From positions 50,613,090-50,677,089 of the forward strand of contig OY755237.1 of NCBI GenBank assembly GCA_963576725.1: 64,000 nt of DNA. The letters are read 5' to 3'. The stretch comes from Azorinus chamasolen (Eukaryota > Mollusca > Bivalvia > Cardiida > Solecurtidae). A model generated the notes under the pieces. It was not told the origin of the DNA. It searched no databases and saw only the letters and a program-made list of their open reading frames with translations. Shown in pieces: positions 1 to 10,377 of the stretch. Numbering within the stretch: position 1 is the stretch's first letter; each line of letters begins with the position of its first letter. The position numbers and the translations under genes are program-made.

Positions 1-289
1 GAAAACTTTGAGCATCATCTCCTCTAAAACTAGAAGGTCCCCAGCTTTCATATTTGGCACATAGCTTCAACTTCAGGACTTTTACAAAAGTTATATAAAT
101 TATGCTCCTGTGGTCAAAATTGGCTACACCCACGGGTGGCAAGTTTTCTAGCAAACTTGAAGCTGACTGCACTTTTAAGCATCTTATCTTTACTCAGTCT
201 CATAAACAGGTCATCAGGTCAAGCAATAGAGATGGGGATGACCAGTGGCTATTTTTAGTACACCTGTATTGCTGGTAGTGGCTGTAGTA

Positions 290-595
290 ACCCTTTGCCT
301 GTACTGTGTTTATTATTAATTTGAATGCCTATTGCATATTCATGAGCAAAATGAAGTATGGAAGGTGAAACATTGTAGCCATTTTTTTTCTCCAAATTTC
401 ACAACCTACTGAATATTCATAGACAAAATAGTTATAATGGAATATAGTAGGTAGAACATTGTAGCCATTTTAGAAACTAAAGGAAGATCTGTCAAATTCC
501 ATTAACAAACAGAGCAGACCCTGATCCGATGGCATCTGATCTGGTCTACTGATTTTTCGAATGTGTGAAAACACGTTTATATGAGGGAAGGGTTA
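290..595 (-). mobile_element. MITE-A copy, reversed
   Basis: The copy begins with TAACCCTTTGCC and ends with GGGAAGGGTTAA. It contains the internal word CATATTCATGAGCAAAAT and the core hairpin arms AACAGAGCAGACCCTGATC / GATCTGGTCTACT. The hairpin tip is degenerate. Confidence 0.7.
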
Positions 596-1100
596 ATTAA
601 TAATAGTGATTGGCATTATGACATTATTACAACCTGCCCTGCAGTTCAGAAGAAGGGTAAATCATGTAAAGGCTCCAGAATGCCAAATTAAAGATTTTAA
701 ATAAATTATGAAATAATTTTTAACATGAAATTGTATTACTTGAAAATATTAAGTTCAGTGAACTTATGAATATGAAATTATCATGTAATAATTTATAATA
801 ATATTCAAATGCAAAAAATCAGTTTGGAATGCTAGGGTACACATACCTTTTCAGAGGAACAGTAATGTTGATTATTTGAGAGGTCAGTTGATCGTCTTTA
901 GTCAGAACTTTGTATGGCCTTGCATAATTAAAATTCCCTGGTTAATACATATCAATCTTACAATTAACTTTCTTGTACAAACCACATATTATGAAGTTAC
1001 ATATGTGTCAGATCAAATCCAAACTGTGTGCTAATTTCAGTCAAAATATGCGCAGCAGTAATAGGGTTTCTGTCATCTGTAATTTGTTTGTCTGAAAAAT
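596..1100. other. A+T-rich spacer with a dispersed segment
   Basis: No gene is visible. Bases 945-1045 match 60062-60172 in inverted orientation (shared words ATATCAATCTTACAATTAAC, TATGAAGTTACATA, CCAAACTGTGTGCT). They therefore belong to a dispersed repeat whose ends I cannot place. Confidence 0.5.
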
Positions 1101-1583
1101 TAACACTTTCAATGGCCCTCTTGTCTATAGAAACGTATAGTGAAAACTTTGAAAATCTTCTTTTCTGAATCTACAGGGTTCTCAGCTTTCATATTTGGCT
1201 CATAGCACCATTTTCCGATCCTCTACAAAAGTTATATAAATTATGCCCCTGTTGTCAATATAGGCCCCACCCCAGGGGTGGTCAGTTTTCAATAGAAACA
1301 ATTTTAATGTGTAAACTTTGAAAATCTTCTCCTTTGAAACTGGAATGTTCTCAGATTTCATATTTGGCACATAGCTTCATATTTAGGTCATCTACAAAAG
1401 TTATATTTTGTGTCCCTGGTGTCAAAATTGGCACCGCCCCAGAGACTGTCACTTTTCAATAGAAACATATCTGATTGTCTGGTGAGCGCTGTCAGGGCCA
1501 TTCTGGCCCTCTTGTTTTCATACCTATGCCCTGCATTAAGCTACCAGATATCAATATAGAGCATATCTGTTGTGAATTTCAGC

Positions 1584-1935
1584 TTAACTCTTTGCATGCT
1601 GGGTAATTTTGTCATCTGCTAAATGGTTGTCTGCAGCATATTCATAAGTTATCCATACTACACAATTTCTTTCTAAGTTTTTCAGAAGTTCAGTCTCATT
1701 GACAAACAGTTTGGATATCAGATCAGGCCCCACATTATATTGGCCCTGATCTGGATCCAAACTGTTTGCAAAGGTCATTAGTGGTGGGAGAATCCCACTA
1801 CACACTTTCTTTATAAGTTTTTCAGAAGTTCAGTCTCATTTACAAACAATTTGGATATCAGATCAGGCCCCACATTATGTGGGCCCTGATCTGGATCCAA
1901 ACTGTTTGCATAGGTCATTAGTGGTGGGAGAATCT
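1584..1935. repeat. Hairpin element with tandem duplication
   Basis: The sequence opens with TTAACTCTTTGCATGCTGGG. The block 1665-1793, whose arms are TTTGGATATCAGATCAGG and CCTGATCTGGATCCAAAC, is repeated almost exactly at 1806-1934. The same hairpin type recurs at 45222-45289 and 53935-54001, where the far end reads GCATGCAAAGAGTTAA. This suggests a third TTAA-ended MITE family. Confidence 0.65.
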
Positions 1936-1999
1936 GCCTTTAGCATCCAAAGAATTAATACAAGTTCCAGTGGTCTATGCTCTATCCATTCTTTCACTA

Positions 2000-2208
2000 C
2001 ATTCTTTCAGCATCATGTTCAGGTCCTCTACAAAAGTTATATAAATTGTGTCCCTGGGGTCAAAATTGGCACCGCCCCTGGGGTGTTAAGTTTTCAATAG
2101 AAACATATGTAAAAACTTTGTTTAATAACAACTGGATTGTCTCCTTTGTTGGTAGTAACTCTGCAGAAATATTGCAGATCTACCCAAACAATGAAAATTT
2201 CAGACATT
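2000..2208 (-). repeat. TR-1 unit fragment plus unassigned sequence
   Basis: One TR-1 unit lies in reverse at 2000-2125. The following 80 bases contain ATTGCAGATCTACCCAAACA, which recurs in diverged inverted form near 3740-3830, so the two flank the 2.2-3.7 kb cluster as an imperfect inverted pair. Confidence 0.5.
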
Positions 2209-2626
2209 TAACCCTTTACTCCATAAATATGCCTTTTTACACCTTTGCAAACAGTAGACCCAGATCAGATGGCTCATGTAGTAGCCATCTGATCAGTCTG
2301 CTGTTTGCTTATGATATAATATAGTGCAAAGTGCATTACATTATTTTCATTTTGTGTACAATATACTTATAATATGTTTGCTAACCCTTTCCCTCATGTT
2401 AACACTTTTTTCAAACATTTGCAAACAGAACAGACCCAGATCAGACAGCTCCTAAAGCAGCTGTCTGACCAGGGTTTGCTCTGTTTGTTAATGGAATTTG
2501 AAAGATGTTTCTTTACTTTCTAAAATGGCTACACTGTCCCACTTTCCATATTTCATTATAACTATTTTGTCTATGAATATTCAGTAGGTATTTAAATTTT
2601 GAATAAACATAGAACAGGGGAAGGGT
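2209..2626 (+). mobile_element. Two abutting MITE-A copies
   Basis: The first copy starts with TTAACCCTTTACTCC at about 2208 and is cut short near 2340. The second runs from about 2382 (TAACCCTTTCCCTCATG) to GGGGAAGGGTTG at 2626. Both keep the hairpin AGACCCAGATCAGA / TCTGACCAGGGT. The second carries the variant interior ATTTCATTATAACTATTTTG, also seen at 31565-31820 and 38000-38090. Confidence 0.75.
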
Positions 2627-2849
2627 TGAAAATAAATTAAGATATGAATAATAATAACTCATGAAGGTGTAATGAAAATATCTGAAATTTTGGATATTAT
2701 TTATAAGTACATGTATAGATTAATTTATTCTTTCTAAAATTCAACCAATTTGCCCAGGGAAAGGGTATACATACTTTTGTACATGCCCTTCTTTAGATTT
2801 GCATTGTTATATGTTTTCATTTACATTTTCTTAAATTTTCTTCACTTGA

Positions 2850-3408
2850 GGTCCTCTACAAAAGTTACATAAAGTATGCCCCTTGAGTCAAAATTGGCCC
2901 TCGCCAGGGCTGGCTAGTTTTCTATAGAAACACATAGTGAAAACTTTGAAAATCTTCTCCTCTGATTGTCTGGTGAGCGATGTCAGGGCCTTTCAGGCCC
3001 TCTTGTTTATATATCAATGGATTTCAATATGATTTGGCACAAAGATGTGTCGCCTTCACTTCCCTGGTCCATGGGTCAAAGGTCAAGGTCACAGGGTACA
3101 ATTACTTTGTCACAAATTTCGTGTCTGGTCTGTAACTTCTTTATATATCAATGGATTTCAATATGATTTGGCACAAATGTTCACCAGACAAAGATGATGT
3201 GTCACGTTTAGCTCCCTGGTCCATATGTCAAAGGTCAAGCTCACAGGGTACAATTTATCTGTGAATGGATTTCAAAGTAACCTGGCACAAATGTTCACCA
3301 CACAAAGACGATGTGTCAACTCCCTGGTCCATGGGTCAAATGTCAAGGTCACAGGGTACAATTTTTGGGGGCATTTGTCACGTGACTGCGACAGCTCTTG
3401 TTTTCTAA
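2850..3408 (-). repeat. Two abutting reversed pearl-type elements
   Basis: Bases 2850-3004 are a TR-1 5' end in reverse, finishing GGCCCTCTTGTTT. Directly behind it, 3005-3408 holds three units of another family built on CTCCCTGGTCCATGGGTCAA and AAAGGTCAAGGTCACAGGG. It closes at GACAGCTCTTGTTTT, the reverse of an AACAAGAGCTGTC start. The spurious open frames here are products of the repeat. Confidence 0.65.
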
Positions 3409-3914
3409 ACCCTTGCAGATATTGATGTGATATTTGGTATGTAGCTTTATAATAATGAGTTACAGATCAAGTTTGAATTTTGTCACACTACATTGATTTT
3501 TAATGGAATTACAGCATTTTGACTTACAAATATTTAGGAAATTTCAGGTTTTCCGGATTTTTTTTCTAAACTGTAGCAGATATTGTAGTGATTTATTTCT
3601 ATACCCCCATCTCTGTGTCAAATGTGCTAGTGGGGGTATTCATCACCTTTAGTGGTAGTTCTAGGTTTTCTCTGAAACCATAAGGCTTAGACCTTTAATT
3701 AATGGCATGCTTATGGATTAAAGGGTTAATCGTCCGATTTACTGTGCAACAGGCCAGATCTAACTATAACAATTTTCTTTGTTTGGGTCTGCAATATTAC
3801 TGCAGATTTACTACCAATTGTTATCAAAAAAAGGGCAAAGGGAGATAACCTACCTTTAAATGTATGCTAAAAATAGACACCAGCACATGTTTATAAATAG
3901 CCACTTGTAAGTCA
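3409..3914. other. Repeat-derived spacer
   Basis: No gene is visible. A hairpin with arms TACCCCCATC / AGTGGGGGTA at 3601-3640 resembles the terminal hairpin of pearl-type elements (compare 33411-33453). The segment CAAAGGGAGATAAC at about 3836 is a common short word in this window. Confidence 0.4.
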
Positions 3915-4408
3915 GCTTTGAAAAACTTGCTCCCCGTGGGGTGGGGCCAATTTTGACCCTAGGGGCATGATTTATATAACTTTTGTAGTAGACCTGAACA
4001 TGATGCTATGTGCCAAATATGAAAGCTATGAACCATCCAGTTTCAGAGGAGAAGATTTTCAAAGTTCACTATATGTTTCTATTGAAAACTGACCACCCCT
4101 GGGGCGGGGCCAGTTTTGACCCCAGGGGCATAATTTATATAATTTTTGAAGAAGACCTAAACATGATTATTTGTGCCAAATATGAAAGCTAAAAGTTTCA
4201 GAGGAGAAGATTTTCAAAGTTTTCACTATATGTTTCTACTGAAAACAAGACAACCCTGGGGCGGGTGATGCTATGTGCCAAAGATGAAAGCTGAGAACCC
4301 TGTAGATTCAGAGGAGAAGATTTTTAAAGGTTGAAATTGTTGACGACCAACGATGGACATCAGGCGATCACAAAAGCTCACCCTGAGCACAAAAGTGCTT
4401 TAATGAGC
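3915..4408 (+). repeat. TR-1, 3' half
   Basis: Three core units are followed by TTGACGACCAACGATGGACA and the end hairpin AGCTCACCCTGAGCAC / GTGCTTTAATGAGCT. The next TR-1 copy starts two bases later, so the two elements are head-to-tail. Confidence 0.75.
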
Positions 4409-4410
4409 TA

Positions 4411-6030
4411 AACAAGAGGGCCAGAATGGCCCTGAAGCGCTCACCAGACAATCAAAGGAGAAGATCTTCAAAGTTTTCACTATATGTTTCTATTGAAAAC
4501 TGGCTACCCCTGGGACGGGGCCAATTTTGACCCCAGGGGCATAATTTATATAACTTTTGTAGAGGACCTGAACATGATGCTATGTGCAAAATATGAAAGC
4601 TGAGAACCTTCCAGTTTCAGAGAAGAAGATACTGAAAGATTTCACTATTTGTTTCTATTGAAAACTGCCCACCCCTCGGGCGGGGCCAATTTTAACCCCG
4701 GGGCCATAATTTATATAAAATTTGTAGAGAACCTGAACATGATGCTCTGCGCCAAATATGAAAGCTGAGAGCCTTCCAGTTTCAGAGAAGAAGGTTTTCA
4801 AAGTTTTCACTATTGCTTCTATTGAAAACTGCCCACCCCTGGGGCGGGGCCAATTTTGACCCCAGGGCCATAATTTATATAACTTTTGTAGAGGACCTAA
4901 ACATGATGCTCTGTGCAAAATATGAAAGCTGAGAGCCTTCCAGTTTCAGAGGAGAAGGTTTTCAAAGATTTCACGATTTGTTTCTATTGAAAATTGCCCA
5001 CCCCTGGGGCGGGGCCAATTTTGACCCCGGAGCCATAATAGCTTTTGTAGAAGATCTGAACATGATGCTATGTGCCAAATATGAAAGCTGAGAGCCTTCC
5101 AGTTTCAGTGGAGAAGATTTTCAAAGATTTCACTATTTGTTTCTATTGAAAATTGCCCACTCCTGGGGCGGAGCCAATTTTGACCCCAGGGCCATAATTT
5201 ATATAACTTTTGTACATGACCTGAACATGATGCTCTGTGCCAAATATGAAAGCTGAGAGCCTCCCAGTTTCAGAGAAGAAGATTTTCAAAGATTTCACAA
5301 TTTTGTTTCTATTGAAAATGGCCCACCCCTGGGGTGGGGCTAATTTTGACCCCAAGGCCATAATTTATATAACTTTTGTAGAGGACCTGAACATGATGCT
5401 AAGTACCAAATATGAAAGCTGAGAACCTTCTGGTTTCAGAGGAGAAGATTTTCAAAGTTTTACTATATGTTTCTATTAAAAACAAGGCACCCCTTGGGCG
5501 GGGCCAATTTTGACCCCAGGGCCATAATTTATATAACTTTTGTAGAGGACCTGAACATGATGCTCTGTGCCAAATATGAAAGCTGAGAGACTTTCAGTTT
5601 CAGAGAAGAAGATTTTCAAAGATTTCACTATTTGTTTCTATTGAAAACTGCCCACCCCTGGGGCGGGGCCAATTTTGACCCAAGGGCCATAATTTATATA
5701 AATTTTGTAGAGGAGCTGAACATGATGCTATGTGCCAAATATGAAAGCTGAGAACCTTTTGTTTCAGAGGAGAAGATTTTCAAAGTTTTACTATGTTTTA
5801 TTGAAAACAAGGCACCCCTAGGGCGGGGCCAATTTTAACCCCAGGGCCATAATTTATATAACTTTTGTAGAGGACCTAAAGATGATACTATGTGCCAAAG
5901 ATGAAAGCTGAGAACCCTGTAGATTCAGAGGAGAAGATTTTTAAAGGTTCAAATTGTTGACGACGGACGACGGACATCAGGCAATCACAAAAGCTCACCC
6001 TGAGCACTTTGTGCTCTGGTGAGCTAAAAA
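4411..6030 (+). repeat. TR-1, complete pearl-type element
   Basis: The 5' end AACAAGAGGGCCAGAATGG forms a small hairpin (GGGCCA/TGGCCC) and leads into CGCTCACCAGACAATC. About nine core units of roughly 160-165 bp follow, each with TTTCTATTGAAAAC, GGGCGGGGCCAATTTTGACC and ATGATGCTATGTGCCAAATA. The 3' end has GACGACGGACGACGGACATC, then a hairpin with arms AGCTCACC/GGTGAGCT and a final TAAAAA. This layout matches bivalve pearl/HINE-type non-autonomous elements. I see no transposase, and the autonomous partner is unknown. Confidence 0.8.
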
Positions 6031-6440
6031 TACAGCTAATAAATATTCATGATGTCATTATTTCTTGCATGAATATTCACCAGGGAAAGGATTCTTTGAC
6101 GAAATTTTTTGTCATTAAGCAATCATCAAAATTCAATCAATGTAGATGAATGCCAGACCTGAAAAGGGGACAAAAGATAGAAGTCACTATGATTATGCTT
6201 CAGACCAAATGTCAAATTATTCCAGTTTGCACAAGTCAAGAAATCGGACAAATTTTTTTTGTCATTAAACAATCACCAAAATTCAAAGTGTCGGCAAACA
6301 GGAAGTAGATGAATGACAGGCGTGGAAATGGGAGACACGGTACAGCTCACTATGATTATGCTTCAGACCAAATATATCATTCCAGTTTGCAGAAGCAAAG
6401 AAATCATTGATGAAAACTAAGCCATCCATAGTGATTTGGA
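6031..6440 (+). repeat. Remnant MITE-A half and a direct duplication
   Basis: Bases 6031-6090 are the 3' half of MITE-A (CAGCTAATAAATATTCATGA, then AGGGAAAGG), left by the TR-1 insertion upstream. A block of about 150 bp at 6096-6240 is then repeated at 6245-6405 (shared words GTCATTAAGCAATCA / GTCATTAAACAATCA and TATGATTATGCTTCAGACCA). Confidence 0.6.
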
Positions 6441-6860
6441 TAAGTTGTAATAAACCTCAAATAAATGTTTTTTCATTCCTTTCAAACATAGTAGACTCAG
6501 ATCAGACGGCTTCTATAGGAGCTGTCTGATCAGGGTCTGCTCTGTTTACTTATGAAATTACATGTATAGAGATCTGATCCTACAGTTTTTGTCTAAGCAA
6601 AAAAATCCTTTGAAAAATTTGACCTTGCATAAAGAAAGTTAATATTCATGAAATGTTAAATTCACGCATACATGTTCATGAGGGAAAGGGTTAATAGTCA
6701 ACATGAATTAAAGGTTATGTGTATTTGTGTCACCGCCTGGGAGAAGTGGGCCAAACTAGTAGGATTAAAAAAGTTTGATTAATACACGTAGATCATAAGA
6801 GGAGGAGAGATGAAAGGGTGAGCTACAGAGGTGATCCCTAAGTGCCAAAGCAGATGACAC
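6441..6860. mobile_element. MITE-A copy and unassigned tail
   Basis: Bases 6441-6692 are MITE-A with a clear hairpin (AGACTCAGATCAGACGGC / AGCTGTCTGATCAGGGTCT) and the end GAGGGAAAGGGTTAA. Nothing recognisable is seen in 6693-6860. Confidence 0.7.
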
Positions 6861-7073
6861 TTAACCCTTTCCTCCATAGGCTATTTTTAACTTCTTTAAT
6901 GAATCGACCTAAAAGGAGCATTTACTATAGAAAAGGAAAATCTGGAATTGTGTAGTTCTGAAACCATTGTGATAAATACAGCATTTGGAGCAAATGCTCT
7001 CTTTATCACAATGGTTTCAAAAAGTGACTTTTACAGAGGCGTAGAAAGGCGTATTTATGGAGGAAAGGGTTAA
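6861..7073 (-). mobile_element. MITE-B, complete copy
   Basis: The copy is 213 bp including TTAA at both ends: TTAACCCTTTCCTCCATAGG .. GGAGGAAAGGGTTAA. The hairpin core is AAACCATTGTGATAAATACA / TCTTTATCACAATGGTTTC. The TTAA target with CCC..GGG termini resembles piggyBac-type non-autonomous elements. That is inference from termini only. Other copies lie at 10378, 20162-20390, 20541-20770, 26331-26549, 26999-27227, 36124-36350, 42986-43218, 58230-58458 and 60170-60398. Confidence 0.8.
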
Positions 7074-7530
7074 AGGACGTACGCATACATAGTAGACCTA
7101 AAGGGTTAAAGGACGTACGCATACATAGTAGACCTAAAGCGTTAAAGGACGTACACATACATAGTAGACCTTAAGGGTTAAAGGACATACGCATACATAG
7201 TCGACTTGAAGGGTTAAAGGACACAAGCATACATAGTAGACCTTAAGGGTTAAAGGACGTAAGCATACATAGTAGACCTTAAGGGTTAAAGGACATACAC
7301 ATACATAGTAGACTTAAAGGGTTAAAGGACGTACGCATACATAGTAGACCTAAAGCATTAAAGGACGTACGCATACATAGTAGACCTAAAGCGTTAAAGG
7401 ACGTACGCATACATAGTAGACCTAAAGCGTTAAAGGACGTACACATACATAGTAGACTTAAAGCGTTAAAGGACGTACGCATACATAGTAGACCTAAAGG
7501 GTTAAAGGACGTACACATACATAGTAGACC
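7067..7530. repeat. 36-bp tandem array, about 13 copies
   Basis: The unit contains GGACGTACGCATACATAGTA, then GACCTAAAG and GGTTAAA. Each unit includes the GGGTTAA end of the adjoining MITE, so the array probably grew from a MITE terminus. Its period is a multiple of three, which keeps an artificial reading frame open. Confidence 0.85.
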
Positions 7531-7833
7531 CAAATCAGTGGGATCTGCACAGTCTGCTTAACAAATAATTGAGGCTGTTGCAGGACATCTTGCATGCAGG
7601 ACATCTTGCATAAAAGAAAACACCGAAGGCCTTTTCTGTTTATATATTTGTATTAATTGTTCATATTTATAGTTCAACAAACTGACAAGTAAATGTATTC
7701 TAGAACCAATTTCTCAACAAGTAACATCACTAAAATATTCTATTTATATATCAGCATTTTCATATTAACCAAAACACCATGTAATCTACCACCAAGGGAG
7801 CTAAACAATGGAATGGCTTAAGCTTAACCATTC
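7531..7833. other. Unassigned spacer
   Basis: A MITE-A scrap (AGTAGACCCAAATCAGTGGG) and a 16-bp direct duplication (GCAGGACATCTTGCAT, 7580-7610) are all I see. Confidence 0.4.
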
Positions 7834-7848
7834 TACGAGGGGTGTTCC

Positions 7849-9186
7849 TACGAGGGGTGTTCCATAAATAATGTCATCTGTGCTTTATTTCGCGGAAATC
7901 GTGCAATTCATGCACAAAACCACCTCGTGTCGATTGAGTGATCACTGGCTCGTGACACAGGTAAATATCTCGTCCACACGTTCACTTGCCTCGGTACAGT
8001 GTACATCGTTTCATAGCCTATTCGTTAGACTATACACAAAATGACAGGAAAACGAGCTGAAAATGTTCTTGAAATTAGGGTCTATATAAAAGGTAGGTCA
8101 TTACTCGGCATAAAGGTTGTAGATATTCACCGCGAGGTGTGTGACATTTATGGGGAGGGCCAAATGTCCCACAGGACTGTTTGTAGGTGGGTAGCTAAAT
8201 TTAGTGCTGGGCAACAGCAACTGAAAGATGCTGCTCGCCCAGGTCGTCCTGCAACAACTACGACCAAAGGTAACATAGAAAAAATCCGAAATATCCTCAA
8301 AACTGATGCTCGATTCACCGTAAGACAATTGGCTCGAATGACAAACTTGTCGTTAGCAAGAGTTCATGCAATTTTGAAGAAACACCTAAAAGTTAGAAAG
8401 ATAAATGCAAGATGGATACCCCATTTGTTAACGGATGAGCAAAAGAAGACGCGTGTAACAATGGCAAAAAAACTTCTCAAAATGTACCCAAAATATAGTA
8501 AAAAGGCTTTTGATAATATAGTCACTGGTGATGAGACCTGGGTGTATTATTTTGAACCAAAGCGGAGGTTTCCAACCGAATATGGGCCACTAAAAATGCC
8601 AGACGCCCAAGTATTGCCAAACGAATACGAACGGTAAAGAAGGTTTTGTATGCTATTTTTTTCACTAATTAGGGTCCAGCTATTCAAATCCCGGTGCCAA
8701 AAGGCAGAACGGTCACAGGCAAGTTCTATAAAAACGTTCTGAGAAAATTGAAGAACTACTACAAAAGTAGCCGCCCCAAAACAGGACTTAAGTATGTCCG
8801 ACTTTTGCATGATAATGCACCCGCTCACAAGGCACGTATTGTGACTGACTTTTTGGAGTCGGAGAAGGTTACCGTCCTTCCGCACCCTCCGTATTCGCCA
8901 GACTTGGCCCCCTGCGACTATTTTCTCTTTCCAAAACTTAAATATCATTTATCTGGAAGGAGATACAATTCGAGAAATGCCCTTGGATCTGCTGTTTATC
9001 AGTGTCTGATGGGTGTCCCCATTGAAGAGTATGAAAAATGCTTCCAAAAATGGATTGACCGGCTAAAAAGGTGTATTCTGGCTGGCGGAGAGTATTTTGA
9101 AGGGCAGAGCAAATTAAAATGAACAAAAGCACTTCCGCTATATGAGCACCGATGCAAGTGACATTATTTTTGGAACACCCCTCGTA
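7849..9186 (+). mobile_element. mariner-family DNA transposon
   Basis: The element is about 1.34 kb, normal for mariner. Inverted ends of about 28 bp start CGAGGGGTGTTCCA and run into AAATAATGTCA on both sides; they are bordered by TA, the mariner target dinucleotide. The first 15 bases of the left border (TACGAGGGGTGTTCC) are repeated in tandem at 7834-7848. One full-length but broken transposase gene lies between the ends. The element sits in intergenic DNA downstream of DOP1. Confidence 0.93.
8041..9122 (+). pseudogene. mariner transposase, frameshifted with one internal stop
   Basis: This gene encoded a cut-and-paste transposase. The first frame (8041-8637) holds the N-terminal helix-turn-helix region, the linker GRP motif (residues 68-70), WIPHLLT (125-131, the mariner WVPHEL signature) and the first catalytic Asp in TGDETW (Asp164). 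Reading shifts near 8570-8574 to another frame, which carries a TAG at 8670-8672 and then HDNAPAH and YSPDLAPCD. The second and third catalytic Asp are 34 residues apart, giving the D,D34D pattern of true mariner rather than Tc1. All catalytic residues remain but the protein cannot be made in one piece. The stop codon closes at about 9122, 64 bp before the right end. The start ATG at 8041 follows the family's usual position about 190 bp from the left end. Confidence 0.95.
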
Positions 9187-9550
9187 TATGCAAATACTAC
9201 ATACTTAGCCTTTGAGAATATTTTGAATCTGTGAATCTCTTTTGACTCCAATAAATCAACTGCATCCAAACTGTTTGACCAAATGTATTTTTTGTAGTAC
9301 CCCCTTTTCACAGATCAGATGGCTCCAATAGGAGACTAGGGTCTGCTCTGTTTGCTTTTGAAATTATATAAATCTGATCCTCAAGTTTTGTCTAAGCCTA
9401 CAATTCCCAAAAATTTAAATTAATAAATATTCATGAAGTGATCAAATCATGCAAAAATGTTCATTAGAGAAAAGCTTAAATGAATAGGAAGCAGGTATAA
9501 AGAGTTTCAGCAGACTCACAATTTGTTCAGCGTGCCAAAGGTTAAAAGTT
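9187..9550. mobile_element. Degenerate MITE-A
   Basis: From about 9295 the words ACAGATCAGATGGCTCC and GGGTCTGCTCTGTTTGCTT, followed by AATAAATATTCATGAAGTGA, mark a decayed MITE-A. No gene is visible. Confidence 0.5.
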
Positions 9551-9956
9551 GATCATATTTACCCAAAATAGTCGGACACCCAAATCTCCCCATTCCATAG
9601 GTTTATAAAGCTGAATACAGTAGAACCCATATAAACCGGATGGTCAATTTAGTATACATATCAGTCTTGGGGACAGGTGGCAGCTTAATGCAGGGTGCAA
9701 GTCATGCAAAATGCTCCACTAGGAGCTTTCTACATGACTCTGCAAACCGCCACCTGCCTAAAGGTATCTTATTTTTTCTCTACTAGAATACCTGGTTAGA
9801 GGGGTCTTACTGTACATGTAATTTTATTTGGCACCATTTTGACAACTTTACATGAGAATGGAATAGCAGAAAGTGTAGACCGTGATCCATCAGGAGCAGT
9901 TTGATCTGGGTCTTCACTATTTGCCAAAGTTTGTCTGTGCGGATATTTGGGGTAAT
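9551..9956. mobile_element. Inverted-repeat element interrupted by MITE-F
   Basis: The outer element runs from ACCCAAAATAGTCGGACACC to TGTGCGGATATTTGGGGTAA and contains TTTGGCACCATTTTGA plus a hairpin GTGTAGACCGTGATCC / GATCTGGGTCTTCACTA. Related copies are at 23822-23990 and, split, at 37610-38235. Bases 9618-9812 are a separate MITE-F: TA, CAGTAGAACC, then a near-perfect internal palindrome (CAGGTGGCAGCTTAATGCAG / CAAACCGCCACCTG), then ACTG, TA. The inner element is the younger insertion. Confidence 0.65.
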
Positions 9957-10377
9957 ACCAACATGACCTTACCTATCTATATTGGTAGCTATTTCTCCTA
10001 ACTATTCTAATTATTACATGATGACACCCACATTGAAATGGTAATACATGTAATCTTGGAATGCAAGTAAACACCTTTAGTACCTACATGTGTCTCAGGA
10101 GATATCCCCAACATTTATTTTTCAGAAGTTCTGTTCTTTGACCATATATCAATGTGCATTCTTTGAATAACAAGCATTATACAACAAGGGAATTGGTGTG
10201 TGCTGCACAATATATGAATGACTCAATACAATGTACCTTCTACCATGTATTCCATTTGTCAACAATATAACATAACCATTTCCTTAAAATTGTAACCTCT
10301 ACTATACATGTATTTGTGCTTTTGCAAACATAGACCCAAATCAAATAAGATATGTCTGATCAGATTCTGCTGTTTGT
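9957..10377. other. Unassigned spacer
   Basis: I see no gene, tandem array or clear inverted repeat. A MITE-A hairpin scrap occurs at 10330-10375. Confidence 0.4.

Larger units (their letters stand above)
1..1519 (-). repeat. TR-1 pearl-type element, reversed and decayed
   Basis: Diverged units of the TR-1 core are visible at 1-150 and 1130-1480, read on the minus strand (key words: ATGAAAGCTGAGA, GGGCATAATTTATATAACTT). The element's 5' end, which reads AACAAGAGGGCCAGAATGG on the minus strand, closes it at about 1519. A MITE-A copy (290-595) and A+T-rich sequence interrupt the units. The distal 3' end is outside the window or lost. The family link rests on shared words with the complete copies at 4411-6030 and 14645-16304. 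Confidence 0.7.

Noticed and set aside
7279..7533. 84-codon open frame with a repeated LGLLCMRTSFN motif
   Set aside because: It is the minus-strand translation of the 36-bp array; the repeat length is divisible by three, which keeps the frame open.
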